Shown: positions 35,343 through 44,268 of the stretch, in pieces
Layout: every line of letters begins with the position of its first letter
Position numbering within the stretch: position 1 is the stretch's first letter
Source of the DNA: an uncultured Lachnospiraceae bacterium
GTDB taxonomy: Bacteria; Bacillota; Clostridia; Lachnospirales; Lachnospiraceae
Assembly (NCBI GenBank): GCA_934317845.1
Contig: CAKRES010000018.1
Coordinates: 1 to 60,030 of the forward strand
Direction of reading: 5' to 3'
DNA length: 60,030 nucleotides
Made by a program: the position numbers and the translations under genes
Notes under the pieces: model-generated
What the model saw: the letters and a program-made list of their open reading frames with translations, nothing else
Database searches by the model: none
What the model was told of the DNA's origin: nothing

Positions 35343-35853
35343 ACTGCCATTCCTCCTTTAATACTTTTTTCAACCTCTGCCTTGCTCTTTGCAAACGGGT
35401 CTGCACTGTCGTTTCTTTTAATTCGAGCAGTGCCGCGATCTCTTTCACAGAATACGTTTCATAGTAATAAAGATGAACGATAAAACGATATTTTTCAGGC
35501 AGCGATGTCACCGCCTGAAATAAGATATACTGCTTTTCTTTGTCAAAATCCTCCATTTTTAGTTCCTGATCCAGTGCATCATAAGATACCACCTTCCGCC
35601 GCCAGGATGATCTGCATATATTTTTCGATTCATTCGCAGCTACGCGGATCAGCCATTTCCTGATATGTTCCTCATCTTGAAACACCGTATCCGTGGTCAA
35701 CAATTTCAAAAATGTATTTTGCATGACATCTTCCGCATCACTTTTGTTACCGCAATATCCATATGCCAGGCGATAAATATGATTGGCATAGGAACTGACG
35801 ATATTTTCATACTTTTTAGAATCCATACTAAATGCCCGTACAGTAAGCTTCAT
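35332..35853 (-). CDS. ECF-type RNA polymerase sigma factor
   Basis: 173 aa. Region 2 is ~15-85 (HIYRLAYGYCGNKSDAEDVM, QNTFLKLL, HIRKWLIRVAANESKN). Region 4 is ~110-165 (LPEKYRFIVHLYYYETYSVK, EIAALLELKETTVQTRLQRA). RBS GGGAG 8 nt before MKLTVRAF. It sits in a four-gene operon after two lipoproteins and before its probable anti-sigma, suggesting an envelope-stress or nutrient regulon that includes the operon itself. Confidence 0.92.
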   Translation of the reverse strand: MKLTVRAFSMDSKKYENIVSSYANHIYRLAYGYCGNKSDAEDVMQNTFLKLLTTDTVFQDEEHIRKWLIRVAANESKNICRSSWRRKVVSYDALDQELKMEDFDKEKQYILFQAVTSLPEKYRFIVHLYYYETYSVKEIAALLELKETTVQTRLQRARQRLKKVLKEEWQYEQ

Positions 35854-35869
35854 TCTAAATTCTCCCTTT

Positions 35870-37075
35870 TTACCGTTTTACCTCTGTAGCATATGAAGAC
35901 AGTGGAAGCTCCACGATCGAGCCATCTTTCATATCGTAAGCAATCAGCTTGTCACACCACATCATCATGGAACTATAATCTTTGCTGTTTCGTTCACTCG
36001 CTTCATAAAGCTTCTGTTCTTTTATATCATAAACATAATTATTGACCCGGCATTTTTCATAATCCTCACTTTTGTTATCATCCAGGTTGTAAAGTAGTTT
36101 TCCATCAACAGAAAGTTCTGCCGCAATAAACGTGCGGTTATCCTTTAGCTCATACACCGTTTGACTCTCTGCTTTTTCCTCCGGTTCCTTTGCAACAATC
36201 CTGTGTTTTCCCTCATCATAAAAATAAAGCTTTCCCTCGTAACAACCGATATAATCTTTTATCCTTTCCTTCTTCCCATTTTCTTCCCGAATCTCCTGTT
36301 CGATCTTTACTTCCTTTCCAGATTTTAAAGAAAGGGCATACATATCGCTGAAGGAAGTATCATCCGAAAGTGAATTTAACCCCTCTACTTCATAAACCAG
36401 TTTCCCGTCGCACAGATCCAGACGTCGTACTGACACTCCGTATTTACTGTCGTACTCTGCCAGTTTTTTTACTTTATAATCCGTAAGATCCATGGAAATG
36501 ACTGCTGCTTTGCTTCCGCAGGTACTTATTATTTCTTCTCCCTCTTCTCCCTCTGTTACCGGCACCTTAACTGTCGCATACATGGTAGTTCCGGAAAATA
36601 CGATATAACCATTGCTAAAAGAATACGGAAGCTTTGCCACCTTCGTCCGATTATTTTCTCCCACTTTTGAAAGATAGATCATGTCTTGTCCATCATTAGA
36701 GCTTACCACTTCCAGCACCACATCTCCATGCAAACCGACTGCTACAAATCCACTGCCAAACGCTTCTGCAGGAGCGGCTGCCTCACAGGACGAATCATCT
36801 TCCTGATGCTTGCAATCCGGACGGGAACAGAGCACGGTATCATTTCCGGTAGTAAGATCTCTAATATGCAATATATCATTCTGTACATACACCATCCGCT
36901 CTCCTGATACTGCAATATTACCTACCGAATAAGAAACGGAGTCATCTTTCGGCCACGAATACGTTGCTGTCTTTATCTGTTTTATGTTTTTATTTTCGCA
37001 CCCATTACAGAACAAAACAAGCAGTACAAGAAAGAAAAATATACCAATACATTTGCAGCACATTATCTGTTTCAT
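35870..37075 (-). CDS. lipoprotein, probable beta-propeller, unknown function
   Basis: 401 aa. Lipoprotein signal FFFLVLLVLFCNGC (Cys26). The exported part has repeated short beta blades (GERMVYVQNDILHIRDL, DGKLLYNLDD, CDKLIAYDMKDG) and a conserved-looking VLCSRPDCKHQ near residue 82 that recurs in Clostridial lipoproteins of this kind. Probably a propeller on the outer face. RBS GGGGGG. It is 11 nt after the solute-binding-type lipoprotein and 16 nt before the sigma gene. Confidence 0.65.
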   Translation of the reverse strand: MKQIMCCKCIGIFFFLVLLVLFCNGCENKNIKQIKTATYSWPKDDSVSYSVGNIAVSGERMVYVQNDILHIRDLTTGNDTVLCSRPDCKHQEDDSSCEAAAPAEAFGSGFVAVGLHGDVVLEVVSSNDGQDMIYLSKVGENNRTKVAKLPYSFSNGYIVFSGTTMYATVKVPVTEGEEGEEIISTCGSKAAVISMDLTDYKVKKLAEYDSKYGVSVRRLDLCDGKLVYEVEGLNSLSDDTSFSDMYALSLKSGKEVKIEQEIREENGKKERIKDYIGCYEGKLYFYDEGKHRIVAKEPEEKAESQTVYELKDNRTFIAAELSVDGKLLYNLDDNKSEDYEKCRVNNYVYDIKEQKLYEASERNSKDYSSMMMWCDKLIAYDMKDGSIVELPLSSYATEVKR

Positions 37076-37086
37076 ACCTGTCCCCC

Positions 37087-38361
37087 CTACTTTTTGAAAT
37101 GCTCACCGATATAGTCCCGATACCACCGTTCTTTTTCCTCTACTGTATCCGGTTCTAACGCTCTTGGATAGGTGATCCACTTATTTCCAATGCTGAATGC
37201 CATAAGGCCAGGATGATCCTCATCAATTACGGCTTTTCCATCTTCCAGCACGTAATTTTCCCCTTCTACTCCATACTGTAACAGATTGGCATAATCTGCA
37301 TCCCCATGGATCAGATCTAAAAATTCCACGACTTCGTCTTTATGCTCTGACCAGGATGCTACTGCTGTCAGACAATTGGTCACCGGCTGATAGGTATCTT
37401 TTTTTATGACTACTTTTTGTGTTTGATATAATAACTTCTCATTTAACAACACTTCATTCTCATTGCTGTCCTGTCGGTTTTCCTCTGCATAAAGTACAAA
37501 GAAATCTGTTGGCAGGGACCAGTCCATCCCCGGTTGATTATAACCCCAGATCAGATCGCCGCGTTCCTTTACCTGTGTCGTAAGCTCCTCAATCCCCCAG
37601 TCTGCGATCTCCTCTTTTTCTACACGAAGCAACACCGGACAGAAGCCTTTTCGTTTTTCTTTTTTATTCACCTTTTCTGCCATCTGAAGAAGCTCCTCAC
37701 AAGTCTCGTTTCCTTTTAACTGCATATCATATTTTTTTAAATAGGCTTTGTTTACAAAGGCACAGACATCCGACACCGGCTGCTGTCTCCAGTCATAGCT
37801 GTAGATCTTCCCATCTACCTTCATTGCCTCCCACTGTTCTTTCAAATAACTTTCATAAAGATGCGATCCCAGCTTCTTTTTCTCTCCGGTAAGATAAGGA
37901 TCCAGCGGTTCTAACAGCCCCTTCTCAACAGCCTCCTGATATCTGTTGGTATCTGAAGCTGCTGCACAACTGCCAACATTGATCAGATCCGTAGCTTCCC
38001 CTTCTTCTTTTCTTTTTAACAGATCATCCTGATAGTAATCCTCTGTTATGCTTTTGTTTTCCATCTGTATTACAAAGCCCTTCTCCCGGACCAGACGATC
38101 ATTTAACGCGATCAATACATTGGACGGAAGCACGGCATCATTTACCCAGACAAGCTTCGTTGCATCTTTCCAGTGTTCTTCATAATAAGCATCATCCAGT
38201 TCTACCTCCTCCGCTTCTGGAAGATTGGTTAACACAGCGTCCTCCTTTGCCGTTGTGTAACGTTTTTGTTTCTTTTTGTCACTTGTTTTAGTTGTGCTGC
38301 CACAGCCTCCAAATAACAGCGTTACCGTTACTAAGATAGGAATAATGTTACGCATTTTCAT
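37087..38361 (-). CDS. extracellular solute-binding-protein-like lipoprotein
   Basis: 424 aa. Lipoprotein signal ILVTVTLLFGGC (Cys20). The sequence has the two-lobed layout of family 1 ABC solute-binding proteins (DATKLVWVNDAVLPSNVL; DGKIYSYDWRQQPVSDVCAF; VASWSEHKDEVVEFLDLIHG, typical of sugar-binding SBPs). No transporter genes are beside it, so it more likely feeds the adjacent sigma/anti-sigma pair than import. It is the first gene of the operon. RBS GGAGGATACCT. Confidence 0.7.
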   Translation of the reverse strand: MKMRNIIPILVTVTLLFGGCGSTTKTSDKKKQKRYTTAKEDAVLTNLPEAEEVELDDAYYEEHWKDATKLVWVNDAVLPSNVLIALNDRLVREKGFVIQMENKSITEDYYQDDLLKRKEEGEATDLINVGSCAAASDTNRYQEAVEKGLLEPLDPYLTGEKKKLGSHLYESYLKEQWEAMKVDGKIYSYDWRQQPVSDVCAFVNKAYLKKYDMQLKGNETCEELLQMAEKVNKKEKRKGFCPVLLRVEKEEIADWGIEELTTQVKERGDLIWGYNQPGMDWSLPTDFFVLYAEENRQDSNENEVLLNEKLLYQTQKVVIKKDTYQPVTNCLTAVASWSEHKDEVVEFLDLIHGDADYANLLQYGVEGENYVLEDGKAVIDEDHPGLMAFSIGNKWITYPRALEPDTVEEKERWYRDYIGEHFKK

Positions 38362-38658
38362 AGGTATCCTCCTTTACATTGACTGTCTTTAAACCAGCTA
38401 AAAATCCCTCATGTATCTATAACAGGTATCTACCTATACAACAATGCAGTATGATAAAATATCACACTTTTATATAATTTTCTTGTCTTTTGTTGCCTTT
38501 TTTGTATCTCCTCACTTTTGATTTTCATTTGTTTTGCTTTTTTATCTTTATTAAATTTACTTCTTAAAACAAGGTTATAACAATTTTCTTCTAGTTATCC
38601 ATATCCCTTCATTATGTGCTATAATCAAAAAACAATATGTTTTTGAAAGGAGCTTCTT
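38362..38658. promoter_or_regulatory. divergent promoter region (lipoprotein/ECF operon and rsmH2)
   Basis: Plus strand: an extended -10 TGCTATAAT (38617-38625) and RBS GAAAGGAG serve the RsmH-like gene. Minus strand: TTGTTG, 17-bp spacer, TATAGA near 38415-38443. An inverted repeat AGGTA-TC-TACCT (38424-38435) in the minus promoter's spacer is a possible operator. The middle is AT-rich, with no coding potential seen. Confidence 0.5.
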
Positions 38659-39720
38659 ATGTCTGATCCAAACCAAACACCTGCTGCCTCTACACACAAA
38701 CGCCGCGTGCGTTATAAGGGAACCCATCCCCGCACCTATTCAGAAAAATATAAAGAGCACAATCCGGAGAAATATCAGGATGATATTGAAAAGATCATCA
38801 GCAAGGGAAAAACACCTGCGGGTATGCACATTTCTATTATGGTGGATGAAATTCTTGACGTGTTAAAGATCAAACCGGGAGAAATTGGATATGATGCTAC
38901 GCTGGGATATGGTGGTCATACAAGAAAAATGATGGAGCAGCTCCATGGGCAGGGGCATATGTACGCCACAGATGTAGATCCCATTGAATCAGAAAAGACA
39001 AAGAAGCGGCTGAAGGAAGCCGGATTTGGTGAGGACATTTTAACAGTTCGTCTTCTTAATTTCGCCAATATTGACCAGGTTGCCCCAGATACCAAATTTG
39101 ACTTTGTATTAGCAGACCTCGGTGTTTCCTCCATGCAGATTGATAACCCGGAACGTGGCTTTTCCTATAAAGTGGAGGGGCCTTTAGACCTGCGCTTAAA
39201 TCCTACCGTTGGAGTAAGTGCCGCCGAGCGGTTAAAAGAACTGGATAAAGAAGAATTGATCTCATTGTTAGTGGAAAATTCTGACGAACCTTATGCGAAC
39301 CAGATCGCAAAAGAAGTAATAAAGACTTTTAAAAAACATCAGCCAATTGAAACCACCCGGCAATTCCATGACGTGATCGAACGGGCATTATCATTTTTAC
39401 CGGAAAAAGAACGAACAGAGGCAGTCAAAAAATCAAGCCAGCGATGCTTTCAGGCACTTCGTATTGACGTAAACAGCGAGTTTGAAGTGCTTTATGCCTT
39501 TTTAGAAAAGCTTCCGACCGTCTTAAATTCCGGAGCGCGCGTTGCCATTTTAACATTCCACTCCGGAGAAGACCGTCTGGTTAAAAAATCGTTTAAACAA
39601 CTTTATAAAGCAGGCGTTTACCGTGCCATTTCAGAGGACGTGATCCGCCCCTCCAAAGAAGAATGTTTCAGAAACCCAAGAGCAAGATCCACGAAGCTGC
39701 GCTGGGCAGTGATGGCATAG
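38659..39720 (+). CDS. RsmH-type 16S rRNA (cytosine1402-N4)-methyltransferase, extended paralogue
   Basis: 353 aa against ~310 for standard RsmH. The additional N-terminal ~50 residues are basic and Pro/Lys rich (KRRVRYKGTHPRTYSEKY). The RsmH core follows: HISIMVDEILDVL, DATLGYGGHTRKMMEQL (SAM site), ADLGVSSMQIDNPERGFSY, GPLDLRLNP, CFQALRIDVNSE, and LTFHSGEDRLVKK. It is alone here, not in the mraZ-mraW-ftsL cluster, so it is probably the second RsmH of the genome. The target could be C1402 or another rRNA base. Confidence 0.85.
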   Translation: MSDPNQTPAASTHKRRVRYKGTHPRTYSEKYKEHNPEKYQDDIEKIISKGKTPAGMHISIMVDEILDVLKIKPGEIGYDATLGYGGHTRKMMEQLHGQGHMYATDVDPIESEKTKKRLKEAGFGEDILTVRLLNFANIDQVAPDTKFDFVLADLGVSSMQIDNPERGFSYKVEGPLDLRLNPTVGVSAAERLKELDKEELISLLVENSDEPYANQIAKEVIKTFKKHQPIETTRQFHDVIERALSFLPEKERTEAVKKSSQRCFQALRIDVNSEFEVLYAFLEKLPTVLNSGARVAILTFHSGEDRLVKKSFKQLYKAGVYRAISEDVIRPSKEECFRNPRARSTKLRWAVMA

Positions 39721-39794
39721 GAATGAGCATCGCAAGTTTCACAATTACCTATAAATTATCAAAAACACTCAGGCAATCTATTTAAGAAATATCT

Positions 39795-40430
39795 CTACGT
39801 TTCGGATACATTCCCTGAGGCAATACGAAATGTTCGGGAGCATAGCACTTCTATGTCTTCCTTTATATGACTGGTGATCAAAACTGTGATATTATCCTTC
39901 TTATTTAATTCTGTGATCAAATTCCGTACTAATTCCACACCTTCTTCGTCTAATCCACTAAAAGGCTCATCCAGTAACAGTAATTTAGGAGATTCCATAA
40001 TTGCCTGCGCAAATGCTAATCGTTGTTTCATTCCTACAGAAAACTTACCGACCTTTTTTTTGCTTTCAGGATTCAATCCAACCAATTCAATGTATTTTCT
40101 GATTTCGTTTGAATCTATGATCCCCCTGATATCTGCAATTGTTTTCAAATTATCAAAAGCAGATAATGAAGGCATAAAACCGGTATTATCTAAACTAACA
40201 CCAATATCTCTTGGAAATTTTCCTTTTTTTAATTCTTCATCTAAAACTTCAATCTTTCCTGCTGTTGGAATCATGATACCAGCAATCATCTTAAAAAGAA
40301 CACTTTTTCCAGAACCATTTCTCCCCTCAAAACCAACAATCTCACCCTGCTTTATTATGATATTCACATTTTTCAATATTGTTTCCCCATTGATTGTCTT
40401 TCCTACATTTAAAAGTTTTACCGCATTCAT
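39795..40430 (-). CDS. ABC transporter ATP-binding protein (second exporter)
   Basis: 211 aa from MNAVKLLNVGKTINGE (GGGAG 8 nt before). Intact motifs: Walker A FEGRNGSGKSVLFKM, signature FSVGMKQRLAFAQ, Walker B LLLLDEPFSGLD, switch His in LITSHIKED. The closest relative in the window is the agr-linked ATPase at 44696-45343, which shares the variant signature S.GM.QRLA and the ending SH.KEDIEVLC. Last gene of a three-gene operon whose promoter carries LytTR-like boxes. Predicted role: peptide export or immunity. Confidence 0.88.
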   Translation of the reverse strand: MNAVKLLNVGKTINGETILKNVNIIIKQGEIVGFEGRNGSGKSVLFKMIAGIMIPTAGKIEVLDEELKKGKFPRDIGVSLDNTGFMPSLSAFDNLKTIADIRGIIDSNEIRKYIELVGLNPESKKKVGKFSVGMKQRLAFAQAIMESPKLLLLDEPFSGLDEEGVELVRNLITELNKKDNITVLITSHIKEDIEVLCSRTFRIASGNVSET

Positions 40431-40442
40431 TTTCATTTCTCC

Positions 40443-41957
40443 CTATTGATAATAACCAACCAAAATTTTTTCTTGTTTCCGTTTCATTAAATAACAAAAT
40501 ATAATATAACCCAAAACCAATGTCAGGCATAAAAAACTCCTTGCCCATAAAATATTATATTTTGCATTCCTTATTAATAATATGTTTTGCGTGAAAGGTA
40601 TAAATTCTGTTCCATGTGGGATAAGCCCAGCAATGATAACACTTAATATATGACATCCAATGCCTATTACAAAAGCAATCTCAAGTCTGTAACACAATAA
40701 GTAGATCACCATAATCAATAAAACAAGTAACAAAGTTACTAAAATAAAATCTGCTGCCACGCCTATCATACCATCTGTTACACATTGCAGGTTCTGGTAT
40801 ATATCAGTTTTACCATTCCCCTTGTAAATAAATCTTCCACCCATATATGCAGAAAGTATCATAATAACAAAATAAAGGATAATGTACCTGACCATATTTA
40901 GCATACATTTCATCATGCATTTCAATACTCCACCCATTTTCATAAACATATATACAGAAAATGTAGTAAAAAATTTACTAAAATAATACACCAAAAATAC
41001 CCACAAAGGCATACACAATCCTAAATAAAAAAGCAAATCCTGAACATTCCATCCAGAAAAACCTCGAAAGCAAATATATACAAATGCGGTTGCATCACTA
41101 TAAAAATTTTTGGAAATATGATACGTCATTGCGACATAGATACACGACCATATAATGCTTCCCAGAAAGTATGGATCAATATTGTTTTTTTCAGAAATAT
41201 ACTTTATCACTTCTTTCATATTTCTGGTTATACCTAAATCCACATGCCGGATTACAATTAATAATATAACAATTAAAACGGATAGACATATCATCCAAAA
41301 TATGATTTTTTGTGGAACCGTAATCTGAACATCATCTTGCACAACAATATTATAAAAAAAAGTATACTTGAATAAGCTCTTAATATGATTCTTCCAAACG
41401 ATCAATTCAAACAATATCGGAATCATTGCACCAACGATCCCCATACTATTACTGGAAAATATTACTGCAAAAACCAGGTATGTTAGCGTTATTGCCAAAA
41501 GGCATACATATGTAAAAAAGAGATTAGGTATGAAAGTATCATCCAATACGAAATGCATATTTACCATTTTTCCTACTAATAAAATGCATAATAAAAGATA
41601 TGCCATTATCCCGGTGATTATAGTAAAACTAAATAAAAGATACCGCTGAATGATTCCTGTTCTATTTTTACATTTTAACAGTTTTAAACAATCACAATTT
41701 AAAAATTGAAACACTTTCCATGATGCAGCCAAAATAACTACCGGTAAAAACATAATAAGGAAAAAACCATCAAAAAATATAAACAATAGAAAAGAGTTAA
41801 GATCATCCGCAGACATATTATAATAATTACACATGAGCAGATAATTTTTTTCAAAATAAAAGATAAGAAACAGCAAGTAAAAAGAAACAGCTACTATGAA
41901 TTTTCCACCCAGGCAACAATAAATACTGAACATAAAATTATTAATTTTCTTCTTCAT
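40443..41957 (-). CDS. large ABC-2-type permease subunit
   Basis: 504 aa from MKKKINNFMFSIYCCL (GGGGAAATCGAC before; overlaps the upstream gene's end by 17 nt). About 11-12 hydrophobic helices, including FIVAVSFYLLFLIFYF near 20 and FMKMGGVLKCMMK cytoplasmic. AT-rich with rare-codon composition compared with housekeeping neighbours, suggesting acquisition. No family name can be assigned beyond exporter-type permease. Confidence 0.7.
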   Translation of the reverse strand: MKKKINNFMFSIYCCLGGKFIVAVSFYLLFLIFYFEKNYLLMCNYYNMSADDLNSFLLFIFFDGFFLIMFLPVVILAASWKVFQFLNCDCLKLLKCKNRTGIIQRYLLFSFTIITGIMAYLLLCILLVGKMVNMHFVLDDTFIPNLFFTYVCLLAITLTYLVFAVIFSSNSMGIVGAMIPILFELIVWKNHIKSLFKYTFFYNIVVQDDVQITVPQKIIFWMICLSVLIVILLIVIRHVDLGITRNMKEVIKYISEKNNIDPYFLGSIIWSCIYVAMTYHISKNFYSDATAFVYICFRGFSGWNVQDLLFYLGLCMPLWVFLVYYFSKFFTTFSVYMFMKMGGVLKCMMKCMLNMVRYIILYFVIMILSAYMGGRFIYKGNGKTDIYQNLQCVTDGMIGVAADFILVTLLLVLLIMVIYLLCYRLEIAFVIGIGCHILSVIIAGLIPHGTEFIPFTQNILLIRNAKYNILWARSFLCLTLVLGYIIFCYLMKRKQEKILVGYYQ

Positions 41958-42696
41958 GTCGATTTCCCCACACAAATATAAAAAGGCAAATAATTATAAT
42001 TCCGCTTCCTACTAAAGTTCTAAGGCCATAGTATGGTTTCTCCCAATCATTTAAGTCATATAAAAAGGAGCCTGACAACCAAAAGAACTTCGTAGAATGT
42101 AACGTTAAACAAGTCACTATATAAACAATAAATGGAATTACAATTGCAATAAATTTGTTTTTTATGTATACGGAACTTGCCATACACAAACTGCTATACG
42201 CCGAAGCAGCCAGTGCTGTTGCCAGCATAAGTAAAAAGCAATACAAAACAGGATGTTGCCGGGCAACCTCCGGCATATAATAAAGATCCGTACAATGGTT
42301 TAAACCGGCATTTGCACCTTTCATTAGAAGAAAGATAACAAATAAAACAAATTCTGGAAGTAAAATGACTGCAAATGATGCTATGATATTACTACAATAC
42401 TTTGAAACTAAATATTTCATATTTCCAACTTTTGATTGCAGGTATTTCTGATAGCCACTTTCTCTTTCTTCAAAAAAAGAAACAGCCCATGGTACACTTC
42501 CCATTATAGTAAAAAATAATGCTAAAATAGCTGTTGCATTTGCACCTAGAGAAAATATCATTGCTTCAACTATATCATATCCCGGTAAAAACATGTCATA
42601 CGCTCCGCATAACAACAACAGAAAAACAATGAAACAACTGATCATAAATCTTTTATTAGTAAACATTCTTTTACATTCCAACCGAAAAAATTGCAT
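41941..42696 (-). CDS. small ABC-2-type permease subunit
   Basis: 251 aa, six helices. N-terminal LECKRMFTNKRFMISCFIV and the loop EERESGYQKYLQSKVGNMKYLVSKY are typical of ABC-2 permeases of bacteriocin-immunity or peptide exporters. First gene of the 42696-39795 operon. RBS TGGAGGTAATAG. Two permeases of unequal size with one ATPase parallel the agr-linked set. Confidence 0.75.
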   Translation of the reverse strand: MQFFRLECKRMFTNKRFMISCFIVFLLLLCGAYDMFLPGYDIVEAMIFSLGANATAILALFFTIMGSVPWAVSFFEERESGYQKYLQSKVGNMKYLVSKYCSNIIASFAVILLPEFVLFVIFLLMKGANAGLNHCTDLYYMPEVARQHPVLYCFLLMLATALAASAYSSLCMASSVYIKNKFIAIVIPFIVYIVTCLTLHSTKFFWLSGSFLYDLNDWEKPYYGLRTLVGSGIIIICLFIFVWGNRHEEEN

Positions 42697-42849
42697 CTAT
42701 TACCTCCAGAATTTAATTTATATCCATGCCTCAAAATGATTTCATTTGGAGTCCAGGTTCCTGCTATAACAGCGGTATCAACCACACCACCTTGAATAGG
42801 CACATTTAAATGATGGTATTTTCCTTTATGTTTTTGGCTTATTGTGTTG
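42697..42849 (-). other. leader of the second exporter operon with a coding-like remnant
   Basis: The minus strand keeps one frame open for over 60 codons without a good start, reading ...KYHHLNVPIQGGVVDTAVIA and GTWTPNEIILRHGYKL before entering the permease gene out of frame. It could be the end of a lost gene or a long leader. I cannot assign it. Confidence 0.3.
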
Positions 42850-42918
42850 ATTATAGCATGTCATTTCAGTGTAAAAAAGAGTTTTGGGATGAGTGGTCAA
42901 AATTTGCAGATGAACGGT
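42850..42918 (-). promoter_or_regulatory. promoter with paired LytTR-like boxes (second exporter)
   Basis: Extended -10 TGCTATAAT (TATAAT at 42850-42855). Upstream, minus-strand half-sites ACCACTCATC (42888-42897) and ACCGTTCATC (42909-42918) start 21 bp apart. The same arrangement, with the same 38-bp distance to the -10, occurs at agrB (49617-49685). Boxes of the form ACCRTTYRR with 11-12 bp between are bound by LytTR regulators. Alternative reading: such repeats could be the end of an IS21-type remnant. Confidence 0.6.
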
Positions 42919-43048
42919 CATTTTGTTGTTTTTTATCCCACGTCCTCACGCACTCTTCCATCACAGTAGTGTTAGCATCTAAATAGTACAAAACAAAATG
43001 AGATATCCCCTTAAATGTTATATAATAAAAAAAGAGGAGGAACTCATT

Positions 43049-43348
43049 ATGTCACGACAAAAAAATCAACACACCAAGCAGTTCAAGTTGGATGCTATCA
43101 ACTATCGCAAGGAGCACCCTGATCTTACACAGGTTGAATGTGCAAAGAACCTGGGGATCGGTGTCAGCACCCTTGCCCGCTGGGAATCCCAGTTCAGAGA
43201 GAATGACGGCGATATTCCCGTTATCGGTTCCGGTAATTACGCTTCTGAAGAGGAGAAGGAAATCGCTTGTCTTAAGCGTGAACTCCGTGATGCTCAGGAT
43301 GCACTTGATGTGTTAAAAAAAGCCATCGGCATTCTGAGAAAAGATTAA
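43049..43348 (+). CDS. IS3-family transposase OrfA
   Basis: 99 aa from MSRQKNQHTKQFKLDAINY (GAGGAGGAACTCATT before). HTH_Tnp-type DNA-binding domain (LTQVECAKNLGIGVSTLARW) and C-terminal leucine zipper (EIACLKRELRDAQDALDVLK). An A7 heptamer (A AAA AAA, 43315-43321) in frame near the end is the expected -1 slippage site to make OrfAB. Confidence 0.93.
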   Translation: MSRQKNQHTKQFKLDAINYRKEHPDLTQVECAKNLGIGVSTLARWESQFRENDGDIPVIGSGNYASEEEKEIACLKRELRDAQDALDVLKKAIGILRKD

Positions 43349-43362
43349 CAGAAGCTATCTAT

Positions 43363-44250
43363 ATGGAAGTTTCTGCAAAGATAGAGGCTGCCAAAGTAAC
43401 TGGACGCCGCGTCTCTGTCTCCGGAATGCTGAAATTTTTAGGCGTGTCCCGCTCTGGTTATAGATCCTTTCTTAACCGAAAGGTATCTCCTTCCCGTCGG
43501 CGAAAAGCAGCTGTTAAAAAGGAAATCCAGGAAATTTATGATAATTCTAAACAGAATTACGGTGCTCCTAAAATCTCTCAGGTACTACGCAAATCTGGTG
43601 AAACCATCAGCCAACGCACTGTTGGTAAATACATGCGTGAAATGGGTATTCGTGCCCAATGGACGAAACCTTGGACTACCACCACCAGAAATTCTGATTT
43701 CAGCAAAGAACTCCACAATGTTCTCAATGAACAGTTTAATCCAAATCGTCCCAATGCTGTTTGGTGCACAGATATTACTTACATCTGGACCCAGGATGGA
43801 TTTGTATATCTCAACTGCGTAATGGACTTATATGCCAGGAAAATCATTGCCTGGACACTTGCAGATACTATGGAAGTATCTACAGTTATTGAAACTATCA
43901 ACAAAGCTAAAGCTTGTCGTAATACTGACCAGCCACTTATTATTCATTCTGATCGTGGCAGTCAATATGTGTCAGCTGCGTGGCGTGAAGCCACTGAAAC
44001 AATGCAGAGAAGTTATTCTCACAGCGGTTATCCTTATGATAACGCTTGCATCGAATCGTTCCACTCCTTAATCAAAAGAGAATGGCTTAACAGATTTAAT
44101 ATCATTAACTTCAAACATGCCTACAGGCTTGTATTTGAGTATATTGAAACTTTTTATAACACCGTTAGGATCCATAGCCACTGCGACTATATGTCTCCTA
44201 GCAACTTTGAAAAACTATATGAGAGGATATGTTCTCTGCCGGCAGCTTAG
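43363..44250 (+). CDS. IS3-family transposase OrfB (DDE integrase)
   Basis: 295 aa from the first ATG; the frame is open upstream to the slippage site, as expected for the OrfAB fusion. HTH_21 region YDNSKQNYGAPKISQVL, then the rve catalytic core: first Asp in WCTDITYIWTQDG, second in IIHSDRGSQYVS, Glu in NACIESFHSLIKRE. All three catalytic residues are present, so the element may be active. Confidence 0.93.
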   Translation: MEVSAKIEAAKVTGRRVSVSGMLKFLGVSRSGYRSFLNRKVSPSRRRKAAVKKEIQEIYDNSKQNYGAPKISQVLRKSGETISQRTVGKYMREMGIRAQWTKPWTTTTRNSDFSKELHNVLNEQFNPNRPNAVWCTDITYIWTQDGFVYLNCVMDLYARKIIAWTLADTMEVSTVIETINKAKACRNTDQPLIIHSDRGSQYVSAAWREATETMQRSYSHSGYPYDNACIESFHSLIKREWLNRFNIINFKHAYRLVFEYIETFYNTVRIHSHCDYMSPSNFEKLYERICSLPAA

Positions 44251-44268
44251 CTGGCAGAACTTCTCATT

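Noticed and set aside
42697..42840. Open frame ...VPIQGGVVDTAVIAGTWTPN as a gene
   Set aside because: No start codon with RBS, stops upstream, and it lies in the leader of the permease gene; kept only as an unexplained stretch.
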